Below are positions 20,486 through 28,335 of a stretch of 64,000 nt of DNA, piece after piece. A program made the position numbers and the translations under genes. Numbering within the stretch: the first letter of the stretch is position 1; every line of letters begins with the position of its first letter. The notes under the pieces are model-generated. The model worked only from the letters and a program-made list of their open reading frames with translations. It made no database searches and was not told the DNA's origin. The DNA is from Vaginimicrobium propionicum (lineage in GTDB: Bacteria > Actinomycetota > Actinomycetes > Propionibacteriales > Propionibacteriaceae): contig NZ_LT706985.1 of NCBI RefSeq assembly GCF_900155645.1, positions 62,001-126,000 of the forward strand. The letters are read 5' to 3'.

Positions 20486-21009
20486 CTGCGTTGAAATGCA
20501 GATTGTTTTTATGACACGACAGAAACCTTAGATTGCCAGGTTGTGCTTTTCAGTGTCGTCTATCGTAAAGCGATCTAGCGGTTAACATGACGTTAAGAAT
20601 AGAGCTGTCCGAGCTTGGAAGGGGGAGTATGTCTGATATTCAGCTCTTTCGCGACTGAATTAAGCGCGTCCAAAAAGCGCCCCGTGTAAGCGGTTCTAAA
20701 TCGGAGTGTTTACGTTTGTCATGTCTTTAGGTCTTTCTCTTCTTGGGACTGGTGAGCTGATTGCAGGCGCTCGCGTTGGTGAAATAGTAATTCTGCTCAC
20801 TGTATATTAACTACTATCGTACGTTTATTGACTAGGTTTACCATGTGCGTTAGCCCGCCGACGATATCTCAGCAACCAGAGGAGTTCACGAGCATTGTTA
20901 GGTGGTCGTGTGACAGTCACACAGCTTGTTTCACTTATTTGGGTCGGGAAATAGATGGTCTGTTGCTCGTGCCGTTATGGTTTTGTCAATGTACTAAGGA
21001 GACGTCTGC
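20486..21009. other. 524-bp stretch without a supported gene
   Basis: Short ORFs occur but none has a good ribosome site or a recognisable product. A 7-bp inverted repeat (AGAGCTG at 20601-20607 with CAGCTCT at 20641-20647) and an AT-rich patch (20800-20830, TATATTAACTACTATCG) are the only structure seen. It probably contains the promoter of the DUF624 gene. Confidence 0.5.
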
Positions 21010-21423
21010 ATGAGGTCGGTTTGGGAACGACTCACTGGTTTTTGTCAACTAGTCATGGATTGGTTTCTTCTATCGGTTGCCTGGATGTTTGGTCTCACGC
21101 TCGGCTTCGTTGTTGTAGGTTTTGCCCCAGCTACGTGTGCGCTCATGGGTACAGCGCATGAGCGTTTTACAAACGGGAGCGGCCTGTCACCTTGGGTTCT
21201 TTATTGGCGTAAATATAGGAAATGGTTTACGCATTCTTTCCGAGTTCTGTTGCCCACAAATTTAATTTTGGCGTGTCTCTTAGGAGATTACGTATTCACG
21301 CTCCGTCTGTTCGGCGAAGAAATGGGGAAAATCATTGCAATTTTTGCAGGATTTCTGATTGTAGTAGTCGGGTTAAGTTTGATTCATCAGATACGCGAAG
21401 TGGACTATCTCGACTACCACTAG
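21010..21423 (+). CDS. Short DUF624 (YesL-like) membrane protein
   Basis: Protein of 137 residues with three or four hydrophobic segments. The N-terminal half matches the DUF624 pattern (VMDWFLLSVAWMFG followed by GFAPATCALM). It has an AAGGAG ribosome site 8 bases before ATG 21010. Family members are usually about 200 residues or more, so this copy seems C-terminally shortened. DUF624 genes are often found in sugar uptake operons, and this one lies between two, but its role is unknown. Confidence 0.65.
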   Translation: MRSVWERLTGFCQLVMDWFLLSVAWMFGLTLGFVVVGFAPATCALMGTAHERFTNGSGLSPWVLYWRKYRKWFTHSFRVLLPTNLILACLLGDYVFTLRLFGEEMGKIIAIFAGFLIVVVGLSLIHQIREVDYLDYH

Positions 21424-21443
21424 AGAGGGTGAGAGCGTTGAGC

Positions 21444-21722
21444 ATGAAGAATCCGGTGTATCCGGGGGCTGTAATTCGTGAGGATTTCCTGGACGAACTG
21501 GGCATTTCCGTGACGAGGGCGAGCCAGAAGCTTGGCGTTTCTAGGGTTACGCTATCGCGCGTTTTGAGCGGCAAAGCAGCTTTGACGCCGAACCTGGCTT
21601 TGCGGTTAGAGTTAGCGGGCATTGGCAATGCTCGGCTTTGGCTTGATATGCAGACTGCATATGACCTAAGCCAAGCACGTAACCGAGAGCTACCCAACGT
21701 AGAACGCCTTGTGACGGCCTGA
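21444..21722 (+). CDS. higA: HigA-type antitoxin, XRE family, without toxin gene
   Basis: A 92-residue helix-turn-helix protein. The opening NPVYPGAVIREDFLDELGIS and the recognition region LGVSRVTLSRVLSGKAALTP match HigA antitoxins, which repress their own operon and bind HigB. HigB genes normally lie just upstream; here the truncated DUF624 gene ends 20 bp before, and no RelE-like toxin is seen nearby. I use ATG 21444; TTG 21438 is an alternative. Longer upstream reading in this frame has no family similarity. Confidence 0.85.
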   Translation: MKNPVYPGAVIREDFLDELGISVTRASQKLGVSRVTLSRVLSGKAALTPNLALRLELAGIGNARLWLDMQTAYDLSQARNRELPNVERLVTA

Positions 21723-21788
21723 CAGGCTGGCGAATCAGATTTCCCGCACCTTCGTGACAGAGTTATCTGGGTATCTGGTTCGTCACAT

Positions 21789-22739
21789 CTAGTCAAAGGC
21801 ACCGGCTTCTAGCGTCGGCCAACCGTCTTGGATTGAGACAAGGATTGGGTCGATCAAATATCCGTGGAAAGTGCCATCGGGGTCAGTATTTCTAAATGCC
21901 ATGAACATTGGCTGACCAGTTTGTCTGTCGGTAATTATTTTCCCAACATATAATCGTGGGTCGGCTAGCACTCGAGCATTCGCTAAATCGAATGGGCCTA
22001 GCGGGCTGGCCGCTTTCGCTACCCAAATCCCGCCTTTAGTATCTGGTCGATACCCTTTGTCTAGCTCTGTGTCCAGGCAATTAAAAATTAGGAACCATTC
22101 GTTGCCTAATTGGAAGGTATTGCACACTTCGAGGTGCCCAAAGCCCGCGTCGGGGTTGGATAGTGGCTCACGCAATGTCCAGTTTTCCAAATCGGTGGAG
22201 ACCGCATGCCCAATAACGCCAGCATGGTGGCTGTGAGGAGCAATCTGGCGTGCTGTCAAAAGCATGTGCCAGTCACCGTCGGTGTGTTTGAACACCCAGG
22301 GGTCTCGGAAATGCTCGTCCGGCCATTCGCCTTCGTCAGCCATTTCGTACCAATTTCTATCGGCTTCAAGCACCATGCCTTTTTTGTGCCAGGTGATTAG
22401 ATCTTTCGACGAAGCCCGCCCAATCTTTTGAATTAAATTGCCGTCGCGTTCACTAATACCGGTATAGAACATTTCCCAGCTGCCGGACGGGTTTTTAACG
22501 ACGCTGCCAGTCCAGCAGGCAGTGTCGTCAAAAGCTGGGGCATCTGAATGAACAAGAGCATCATCCACTCGTTGCCAGTGCACCAAATCTTTGGAGATGG
22601 CATGGCCTATTCCAGCTCTATTGTGGCGAAGGATAGGGTCATGGAGTGCTTTCGACGCGAACAGGAAGAACGCATGATAATCCGTGCCGTCATCTACTAA
22701 CCAAAAGTCCCATACCCAAGAGTCAGGCAATTTAAGCAC
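21789..22739 (-). CDS. Glycoside hydrolase, GH32/GH68/GH43-like five-bladed propeller
   Basis: Cytosolic enzyme of 316 residues with no signal peptide. The pattern fits clan GH-J/F beta-propellers: an N-terminal Asp in WVWDFWLVDDG as candidate nucleophile, FRDPWVF with the RDP motif, and LEVCNTF as candidate acid/base (the EC-like motif). Repeated SKDLVHW/SKDLITW/STDLENW blades are typical. Substrate is probably a fructoside or similar short glycoside imported by the adjacent ABC transporter; this is inferred. It lies 5 bp after the permease gene and is the last gene of the operon. Confidence 0.8.
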   Translation of the reverse strand: MLKLPDSWVWDFWLVDDGTDYHAFFLFASKALHDPILRHNRAGIGHAISKDLVHWQRVDDALVHSDAPAFDDTACWTGSVVKNPSGSWEMFYTGISERDGNLIQKIGRASSKDLITWHKKGMVLEADRNWYEMADEGEWPDEHFRDPWVFKHTDGDWHMLLTARQIAPHSHHAGVIGHAVSTDLENWTLREPLSNPDAGFGHLEVCNTFQLGNEWFLIFNCLDTELDKGYRPDTKGGIWVAKAASPLGPFDLANARVLADPRLYVGKIITDRQTGQPMFMAFRNTDPDGTFHGYLIDPILVSIQDGWPTLEAGAFD

Positions 22740-22744
22740 TTCGA

Positions 22745-23626
22745 CTAACCTTTCACGCCGGAGGAAGCGATTGAGCTAATGAACTGACGTTGGAACGCGA
22801 TGAACATAACCAACACTGGCGCAGTAATCAATGTGGCATAGGCCATAATCTGTCCCCAAGACACATTTAACTGCTTGAAGTAATCAATACCCACCATGGC
22901 CGGCCTAAGCTCTTCACTTTGGACGGACATCAGCGGCCAGAGGTAGGAGTTCCATGCTGGCAAGAATGTTAGGATAGCTACCGTTGCGATTGCCGGTCCT
23001 GATAACGGCATTACGACACTGCGGTAAATCCTAAACCAGCCAGCTCCGTCAACTTTTGCAGCTTCGTCTAATTCCCTGGGGATAGAGTCAAAATATTGGT
23101 AAAACAAATAAATTGAAAAAGCTGATGCAACGAATGGGATAATTTGAACCGGATAGGTGTCCAGCCAGCCTTGGGAGATTCCGTTGGCATCTATCCACGG
23201 CAATTGATTCATCCACCAAAGCATTGGCAGTGCCATTGTTTCAAATGGAACAATTAGGGTAGCAATTACCAAAGTCAATACTAATTTATGACCCTTAAAA
23301 CGGATTCTAGTTAAAGCGAAAGCAGCCATTGAGTTAACTATGATACCAAGTGCAACGGTGCATACTGAGATAAATGTTGAGTTCAACATAAAGCGGGCAA
23401 ACGGCACGCGATTGAAAACCCCGACATAGTTATCCACGGTGAGTTGTCCAATTGGCAAGAATGCCCGAATAGAAGTTAAATCGGCAAATATATCTACGTC
23501 CGACTTAAAACTGGACACAATCATGAAAACAAGTGGTAGTCCAAAAACAAGACATAAAATGACGCGAACTATAAATTTAGCCGCCCGAATACCGACATTG
23601 TTATTTTTTACAGTGTTGCTCATCAC
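22745..23626 (-). CDS. Sugar ABC transporter permease, MalG-like
   Basis: Membrane permease of 293 residues with about six transmembrane segments. The EAA loop reads IPRELDEAAKVDGAGWFRIY, and the C-terminal RQFISSIASSGVKG is typical of MalG-type subunits. Its start overlaps the stop of the other permease by 4 bases. The second codon is also ATG, so the start may be 3 bases later. It acts with the next permease and an ATPase not encoded here. Confidence 0.92.
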   Translation of the reverse strand: MMSNTVKNNNVGIRAAKFIVRVILCLVFGLPLVFMIVSSFKSDVDIFADLTSIRAFLPIGQLTVDNYVGVFNRVPFARFMLNSTFISVCTVALGIIVNSMAAFALTRIRFKGHKLVLTLVIATLIVPFETMALPMLWWMNQLPWIDANGISQGWLDTYPVQIIPFVASAFSIYLFYQYFDSIPRELDEAAKVDGAGWFRIYRSVVMPLSGPAIATVAILTFLPAWNSYLWPLMSVQSEELRPAMVGIDYFKQLNVSWGQIMAYATLITAPVLVMFIAFQRQFISSIASSGVKG

Positions 23627-24531
23627 AGTTCCTTGTCCCGAGTTAGGAAACGCTGAATTAGATTAACGATTAACACCAAAGCAAAAAAGACTAGAGAAAT
23701 CGTTGCTGCATAGCCAGTTTGCTGTTGCTGGAATCCCGTGCGAACCGCTTGATAGACCAGGGTAGATGTGGCGTCTCGCGGGCCTCCTTGGGTCATGATG
23801 TTGATCTGGGTGAACAAGGAGAATGCTGCAATCGTTATTGTTATAAGGATAAAAGTGCGGGTTTGCGTTAGCCCTGGCCAAGTAACATTTTTGAATTGAG
23901 CCCATCTAGAGGCGCCATCCATTTGGGCGGCTTCATAGAGTTCTCCTGGAATTGTTTGCAAACCGGCAAGCCAGATAACCATGTGCATACCTACTGCTTG
24001 CCAGATTGACATGACAATAATGGCTGGCAGTGCACTGTGAGTGTCGCCTAACCAGTCAGGTCCAGTGATACCAATTTTCTCCAGCACCGTGTTAATAAGC
24101 CCGTTGGGTTGATACATAAACATCCACAACATGGAAACAACGACCATCGAAGTAACTACTGGAAGGAAATATACGGTTCTAAAGAAGTTCACGCCTCGGA
24201 ACTTCCCGTTAATTAATATCGCCAAAAGCAGTGCGATGCCAGACTGTACTGGCACAACGACGGCAGCGAAAATTATAGTATTTCGTAGTGAAATCCAAAA
24301 TGTGTCTGAACTAAACAGCCTGGTGAAGTTGTCGAGGCCAATAAACTGTGGTGGATTAGGTGAAATAAGTTTGCTGTCAGTGAATGCTAAACCGAAGGTT
24401 AGAATAATTGGAATAATCAGAAAAACCAGCAACAATATTCCCGCTGGAGCGAACATTGCCCATCCAGCTAATTCTTTTTTACGGTCAGTATTTTTAAGGC
24501 TATCTGCCCGCTTGATGGTTGATGTACTCAT
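23623..24531 (-). CDS. Sugar ABC transporter permease, MalF-like
   Basis: Permease of 302 residues with a cytoplasmic N-terminus and about six membrane segments. The EAA motif is PGELYEAAQMDGASRWAQFK. The stretch TQGGPRDATSTLVYQ is typical of UgpA/MalF-type proteins. It lies downstream of the binding-protein gene, separated by a strong hairpin, and overlaps the second permease gene. Confidence 0.92.
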   Translation of the reverse strand: MSTSTIKRADSLKNTDRKKELAGWAMFAPAGILLLVFLIIPIILTFGLAFTDSKLISPNPPQFIGLDNFTRLFSSDTFWISLRNTIIFAAVVVPVQSGIALLLAILINGKFRGVNFFRTVYFLPVVTSMVVVSMLWMFMYQPNGLINTVLEKIGITGPDWLGDTHSALPAIIVMSIWQAVGMHMVIWLAGLQTIPGELYEAAQMDGASRWAQFKNVTWPGLTQTRTFILITITIAAFSLFTQINIMTQGGPRDATSTLVYQAVRTGFQQQQTGYAATISLVFFALVLIVNLIQRFLTRDKEL

Positions 24532-24556
24532 TTAGCCCCTCCCATCTGGTGTCTGT

Positions 24557-24592
24557 TTGGGGTGCGGCGGGCGGAAATTCGCCGCACCCCAA
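24557..24592 (-). promoter_or_regulatory. Stem-loop between binding-protein and permease genes
   Basis: Perfect 13-bp stem (24557-24569 with 24580-24592, 10-nt loop). On the coding (minus) strand it is not followed by a T-run, so read-through to the permease genes is expected. The T-run lies on the plus-strand side. It probably sets the protein ratio or protects the upstream mRNA. Confidence 0.6.
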
Positions 24593-24599
24593 TTTTTAT

Positions 24600-25889
24600 T
24601 TATTTGAAATAGTTGTTGGATTTCTGGTTTGCGTCAATGTTCTTAACTGCAGCATTTAAGGCAGTTTGTACATCGGCGCCGTTAATAATGTCCTGAGTCA
24701 TTTTCTCGAACTCAGTAGCCATAAACGGATATCCAGGTGTCGCTGGGCGAACCACGGTGAATTTCTCGGAGAGCTGACGGAAGATCTCATTTTCGCCACC
24801 AGTGGCGTAGCCCTCAACGCTCTGGGCCGCGGTTGCGGTCGTAGGAATGGTCTTTGTGGCAGTAGCCAGGCTAACTACGTACTTATCTTGAGCCATAAAC
24901 TTCATGAACTCCTGAGCTGCCTCGGGGTTTGAGCACCCGCTAGAAAGCGCCCATTGCCATGAGCCGCCGCCAATTTTCGGGCCTTTACCCATGTCGGGCG
25001 GGGGCATGAAGACGACATCATCTCCGAATGCTTCACGGGTGTCTTTGGCCGCCCAACCGCCATTCCACATCAAGGCAGTCTTTCCGTTGACGAAGTCAAG
25101 CGTCGAGTCGGTGCCGGACTTCTTAGCCATATAGCCCTCATTGACTAATGTTTGAAGCCAGTTGCCCCAAGCCAATGCTCCCGGACCATTGAGTACCCCT
25201 TCTGCAGATTCATAGTTGTCTCGGTTGACTAAATCTCCACCAAAACTTTGCAGGAATGGGCTGAAAGCGTAAGGCCACCATTCGCCAGAGCCGCCAGTGC
25301 CCATATCTAGCACATATTCGTAATTGCTGGTTGCCTTGAGCTTTGACAAGGCATCCATCAACTCATCTTTGTTCCACGGCTGCTCAACTGTTGCGACGCG
25401 AATCCCGGCAGCTTCTAGGACAGACTTGCGTGCCACCATGGTTAGCGCCACATCGTAGTGGCCGTAGGAATAAATTTTGTCGTTGTAGCGTCCTACTGTG
25501 GATGGTAGGAACTCTGAGAGGCGTTCATCTAAGCCTTCAATTGGTGCTAGGTATCCTGCCCATGCCCAGTTGGGAACGTTTGGCGCGTCGACGTCAAGAA
25601 TGCACGGTAGTGATTTTGAGGACGCTGCCGAAACGACGGATTGGTTATACGAATCTTGAGGGAATGCTTGAACTTCTACCTTCCATTTGTCCTGGCTGGC
25701 GTTGAAGTCGTCGACAATTTCCTGACCCGCAGCGAGTTCCTTTTCGTTGCCGGCGTTGTGTGTCCACAACTTAATGGTGTTGGAATCTCCGCCTGCCCCA
25801 GTGCTGCCCTTGGTGCATCCGGCGCTCAGCAAAAGAACACCGGCTGCCGAAACGGCTGCGATCTTTTGCCACAGTTTTCTGTTAGTCAT
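24600..25889 (-). CDS. Sugar ABC transporter substrate-binding lipoprotein
   Basis: Family 1 solute-binding protein, 429 residues from ATG 25889. This start gives a proper lipoprotein signal (MTNRKLWQK, hydrophobic core, lipobox L-S-A-G-C) and has AGAAAGG upstream; the longer frame from 25925 would cross the candidate operator. Conserved features include IKLWTHNAG near the mature N-terminus and GKTALMWNGGWA in the middle. Ligand is unknown; the neighbouring GH32/68-like enzyme points to an oligosaccharide, possibly a fructoside. It is the first gene of the operon under LacI-type control. Confidence 0.9.
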   Translation of the reverse strand: MTNRKLWQKIAAVSAAGVLLLSAGCTKGSTGAGGDSNTIKLWTHNAGNEKELAAGQEIVDDFNASQDKWKVEVQAFPQDSYNQSVVSAASSKSLPCILDVDAPNVPNWAWAGYLAPIEGLDERLSEFLPSTVGRYNDKIYSYGHYDVALTMVARKSVLEAAGIRVATVEQPWNKDELMDALSKLKATSNYEYVLDMGTGGSGEWWPYAFSPFLQSFGGDLVNRDNYESAEGVLNGPGALAWGNWLQTLVNEGYMAKKSGTDSTLDFVNGKTALMWNGGWAAKDTREAFGDDVVFMPPPDMGKGPKIGGGSWQWALSSGCSNPEAAQEFMKFMAQDKYVVSLATATKTIPTTATAAQSVEGYATGGENEIFRQLSEKFTVVRPATPGYPFMATEFEKMTQDIINGADVQTALNAAVKNIDANQKSNNYFK

Positions 25890-25914
25890 CTTTGACCAAG
25901 CCTTTCTAGGTGAT

Positions 25915-25930
25915 GCTAAATGCATTTAGC
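25915..25930. promoter_or_regulatory. Candidate LacI-family operator
   Basis: Perfect 16-bp palindrome GCTAAATGCATTTAGC, 25 bp upstream of the binding-protein ATG. A weaker dyad TAACTCGCGTTA lies at 25937-25948. LacI-type repressors bind central-CG or similar palindromes of this size. The location between the divergent lacI-type gene and the ABC operon supports control of the operon by that regulator. Confidence 0.65.
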
Positions 25931-26040
25931 ACACGGTAACTCGCGTTAGCGTGGGATGTCAATACTTTGCTCGAAATTTGTTATTAGCGGGATAATGTCA
26001 TGATTGAGATCGAACAGCTATTAGAGGAGAAGAACCCCAT

Positions 26041-27057
26041 ATGCCATCAAGGCCGACATTGGCTGACGTAGCTCGGCGCGCCGGAATGTCCCCAACAGCT
26101 GCGAGTCAAGTTTTGAACGCGGCTCCTGGAGCACGAATTGCAAAAGAATCAGCTGAAAGAATCCGTAAAGCTGCCGACGAATTGGGGTATCGCCCCAATG
26201 AGGCGGCTCGCAGTTTGCGGGTTGGCAAGACCTCAACAATCGGGTTTCTTTCTCATCAAATTACCCTGACTCGCTACGCGACGGAGATGATAAGAGGCGC
26301 ATTGGACGCCGCTCATGCAGCAGACAACGTAATGTTAATTACAGAGTTTGGCGAAACGTCGAGCGACCGTGATGACGTGATTGGAGCACTGCTAAACCGG
26401 TTGCCTGATGGTTTAATCGTGGGGGAGATGGGCGCCAAAGAAATAACGGTTCCCAAATCGATAGCTAAAGTGCCATACGTGTTAGCCAATGCCACAGCTG
26501 ACGGCAATGCGACAAGTATTCTGCCAGCCGAATATGAGGCGGGGCTCGCTGTTGTTGACAGGTTGGTCACCGCAGGGCATCGACGCATTGCAATTCTGGG
26601 CAATAATGAGAAGTTTCGATCTGATCCATGGATTTCGGCAACTATCGGTGACCGTTTGCAAGGTATTTTGGACGGATTTCGGCGCGCAGGTATCCGACCG
26701 GCAATCGTGGTTGATACCCCAGATTGGGAACCTGGAGATGGTTTCAAAGCTATGGCTTCGGCAATCGACAGCAAAATGGACGCCACCGCCGTCATTGCAT
26801 TAAATGACCGGCTGGCTCTAGGTGCTTACGAAGCCACGCGAGCTAATGGCTTCACCATTCCTGGTGACTTCTCCATGATTAGCTTCGATAATGACGTCAT
26901 ATCCGAGTATGTCCATCCGAAATTAACTACGATGCAGATTCCCTATCTACAGATGGGGGAGTTGGCAGTTCAATTATTGCTAGCGGGAAAAACGAAGCTA
27001 GGCGTGCAACGTGTTCCCATGCCCCTAGTAGAACGCGATTCCATCGCTCAAATTTAG
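26041..27057 (+). CDS. LacI-family transcriptional regulator
   Basis: Regulator of 338 residues. The N-terminal helix-turn-helix and hinge are clear (TLADVARRAGMSPTAASQVL and LGYRPNEAARSLRVGKTSTI), followed by a sugar-binding-protein-like core with DRLVTAGHRRIAILGN and SMISFDND. It has AGAGGAG upstream of ATG 26041. It is divergent from the sugar ABC operon and so probably represses it until the sugar binds. No dedicated terminator is visible before the thiamine genes. Confidence 0.95.
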   Translation: MPSRPTLADVARRAGMSPTAASQVLNAAPGARIAKESAERIRKAADELGYRPNEAARSLRVGKTSTIGFLSHQITLTRYATEMIRGALDAAHAADNVMLITEFGETSSDRDDVIGALLNRLPDGLIVGEMGAKEITVPKSIAKVPYVLANATADGNATSILPAEYEAGLAVVDRLVTAGHRRIAILGNNEKFRSDPWISATIGDRLQGILDGFRRAGIRPAIVVDTPDWEPGDGFKAMASAIDSKMDATAVIALNDRLALGAYEATRANGFTIPGDFSMISFDNDVISEYVHPKLTTMQIPYLQMGELAVQLLLAGKTKLGVQRVPMPLVERDSIAQI

Positions 27058-27082
27058 GTTCCTGGACGCCTGCCCATGTGGT

Positions 27083-27112
27083 TTGGTTCCTACCTCTTCA
27101 GTTGGCTAGGCT
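27083..27112 (+). promoter_or_regulatory. Promoter of the thiamine operon
   Basis: TTGGTT (27083-27088) and TAGGCT (27107-27112) are spaced by 18 bp. Start of transcription would fall near 27119, right at the 5' edge of the TPP riboswitch, which makes this reading coherent. Confidence 0.55.
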
Positions 27113-27120
27113 GGGTTTAC

Positions 27121-27204
27121 GCGACAGGGGAGCTGAAAAGCTGAGAGTGCGGAAGACCCGCAGACCCTCGAACCTGACCGGGCAATGCCGGCGTAGGAAG
27201 TCGA
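27121..27204 (+). ncRNA. TPP riboswitch (THI box)
   Basis: Conserved THI-box blocks occur in order: ACAGGGGAGC, then GCTGAGAGTG, then GACCCTCGAACCTGA, and CCGGCGTAGGAAG, closed by a short P1 (GAC/GTC). It lies 51 bp before thiB, and its 3' part is near the thiB ribosome site, so control by blocking translation is likely when thiamine diphosphate is plentiful. No obvious terminator hairpin with a T-run follows. Confidence 0.95.
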
Positions 27205-27255
27205 GCTCTGCCACAAATAAGTTTGTGGCCTCTGCCAAGAAACGAAAGAAGGATC

Positions 27256-28335
27256 ATGTTTCTTGCAGTCAAGAATCTAAAACCATTTGCTGTAGCGGCA
27301 GCGTTTAGCTTGGCCTTAACCGGCTGTGCTAGTCAAGCAGGCGATTCGAGTTCGTCGTCAAATTCTAGTGGGGATAAAGTCGTTACTTTGCTCGCCTACG
27401 ATTCCTTCCCAACCAAGGACATTGCTCCTGGCTTTGAAGAGGCTACAGGCTACAAGCTAAACGTTCTGGACGGGGCGGATGGTGCAGAACTGACTAACAA
27501 GCTGGTGGTAACCAAGGATAATCCGCTGGCTGATGTCGCCTTAGGTATGGACAATAATGTCGCGCTGACGGCCTACCAGGCAGATGTTTTTGAGCCATCA
27601 GACGCAAAGATTCCCGAAGGCGTAGCAGACTATAACTTGTCGGATGCCCCTAACCTGGTGCCATTTGACCATTCTCAATACTGCCTAAACTACGACGCAG
27701 GCTGGTTTGAAAATAATGGCTTAACAGTGCCTGAACAACTATCTGACCTAATTAAGCCCGAGTATAAGAACTTGTTAGTGGTTGAGGATCCCCGCAAGTC
27801 CACCCCAGGAATGGGATTTTTGACCGCCACTATTGCAGCCAATAAAGATGCCGGGGACAAGGCCTGGGTTGACTACTGGACGAAGCTAAAAGATAACGGG
27901 GTAGAAATTTCTGCCGGTTGGACGGAAGCCTTCGCCAAATTCACTGTCAACGAAGGTGGCGATAAGCCGATAATGGCTGGCTATTCTTCTTCGGCTGCCT
28001 ATCCAAGTGGTGAGGATGCCAATCAAAAACCCATCTTTAATATTCGCAATATCGAATCGTCCTGCTATGACGTAGTTGAATACATGGGCATGTTGAAGGG
28101 CGCCAAGAACCCGGCAGGCGCTAAAGCTTTGATTGAGTACCTGCTAGGCGCGGATGCGCAGGCAAAGGTTGCCGAAGCCAATTACATGTATCCAGTAAAT
28201 CCAAAAGCTGAACTGCCAGAAGACCTAGCCACCTATGCTCCGCAAGTTAAGGGCACTGGCTCTTTGGACGCCAAAATGGTTGCCGACAATAGGACGACTT
28301 GGTTAAAGAACTGGGCAGACACTATGGGTGTCTAA
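27256..28335 (+). CDS. thiB: Thiamine ABC transporter substrate-binding lipoprotein
   Basis: Thiamine/TPP-binding protein, 359 residues from ATG 27256, which has AAGAAGGA upstream. Signal with lipobox L-T-G-C, Ser-rich linker, then the family stretches VVTLLAYDSFP, YCLNYDAGWF, LLVVEDPRKSTPGMGFL and WVDYWTKLKDNGVEIS, as in ThiB/TbpA. It captures thiamine or its phosphates outside the membrane. The upstream riboswitch and downstream permease and ATPase genes support the assignment. An earlier in-frame start (27223) would overlap the riboswitch region without a ribosome site. Confidence 0.95.
   Translation: MFLAVKNLKPFAVAAAFSLALTGCASQAGDSSSSSNSSGDKVVTLLAYDSFPTKDIAPGFEEATGYKLNVLDGADGAELTNKLVVTKDNPLADVALGMDNNVALTAYQADVFEPSDAKIPEGVADYNLSDAPNLVPFDHSQYCLNYDAGWFENNGLTVPEQLSDLIKPEYKNLLVVEDPRKSTPGMGFLTATIAANKDAGDKAWVDYWTKLKDNGVEISAGWTEAFAKFTVNEGGDKPIMAGYSSSAAYPSGEDANQKPIFNIRNIESSCYDVVEYMGMLKGAKNPAGAKALIEYLLGADAQAKVAEANYMYPVNPKAELPEDLATYAPQVKGTGSLDAKMVADNRTTWLKNWADTMGV

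Noticed and set aside
20828-21013. 61-codon ORF before the DUF624 gene
   Set aside because: No ribosome site, no domain, and it overlaps the ribosome site and start of the DUF624 gene.
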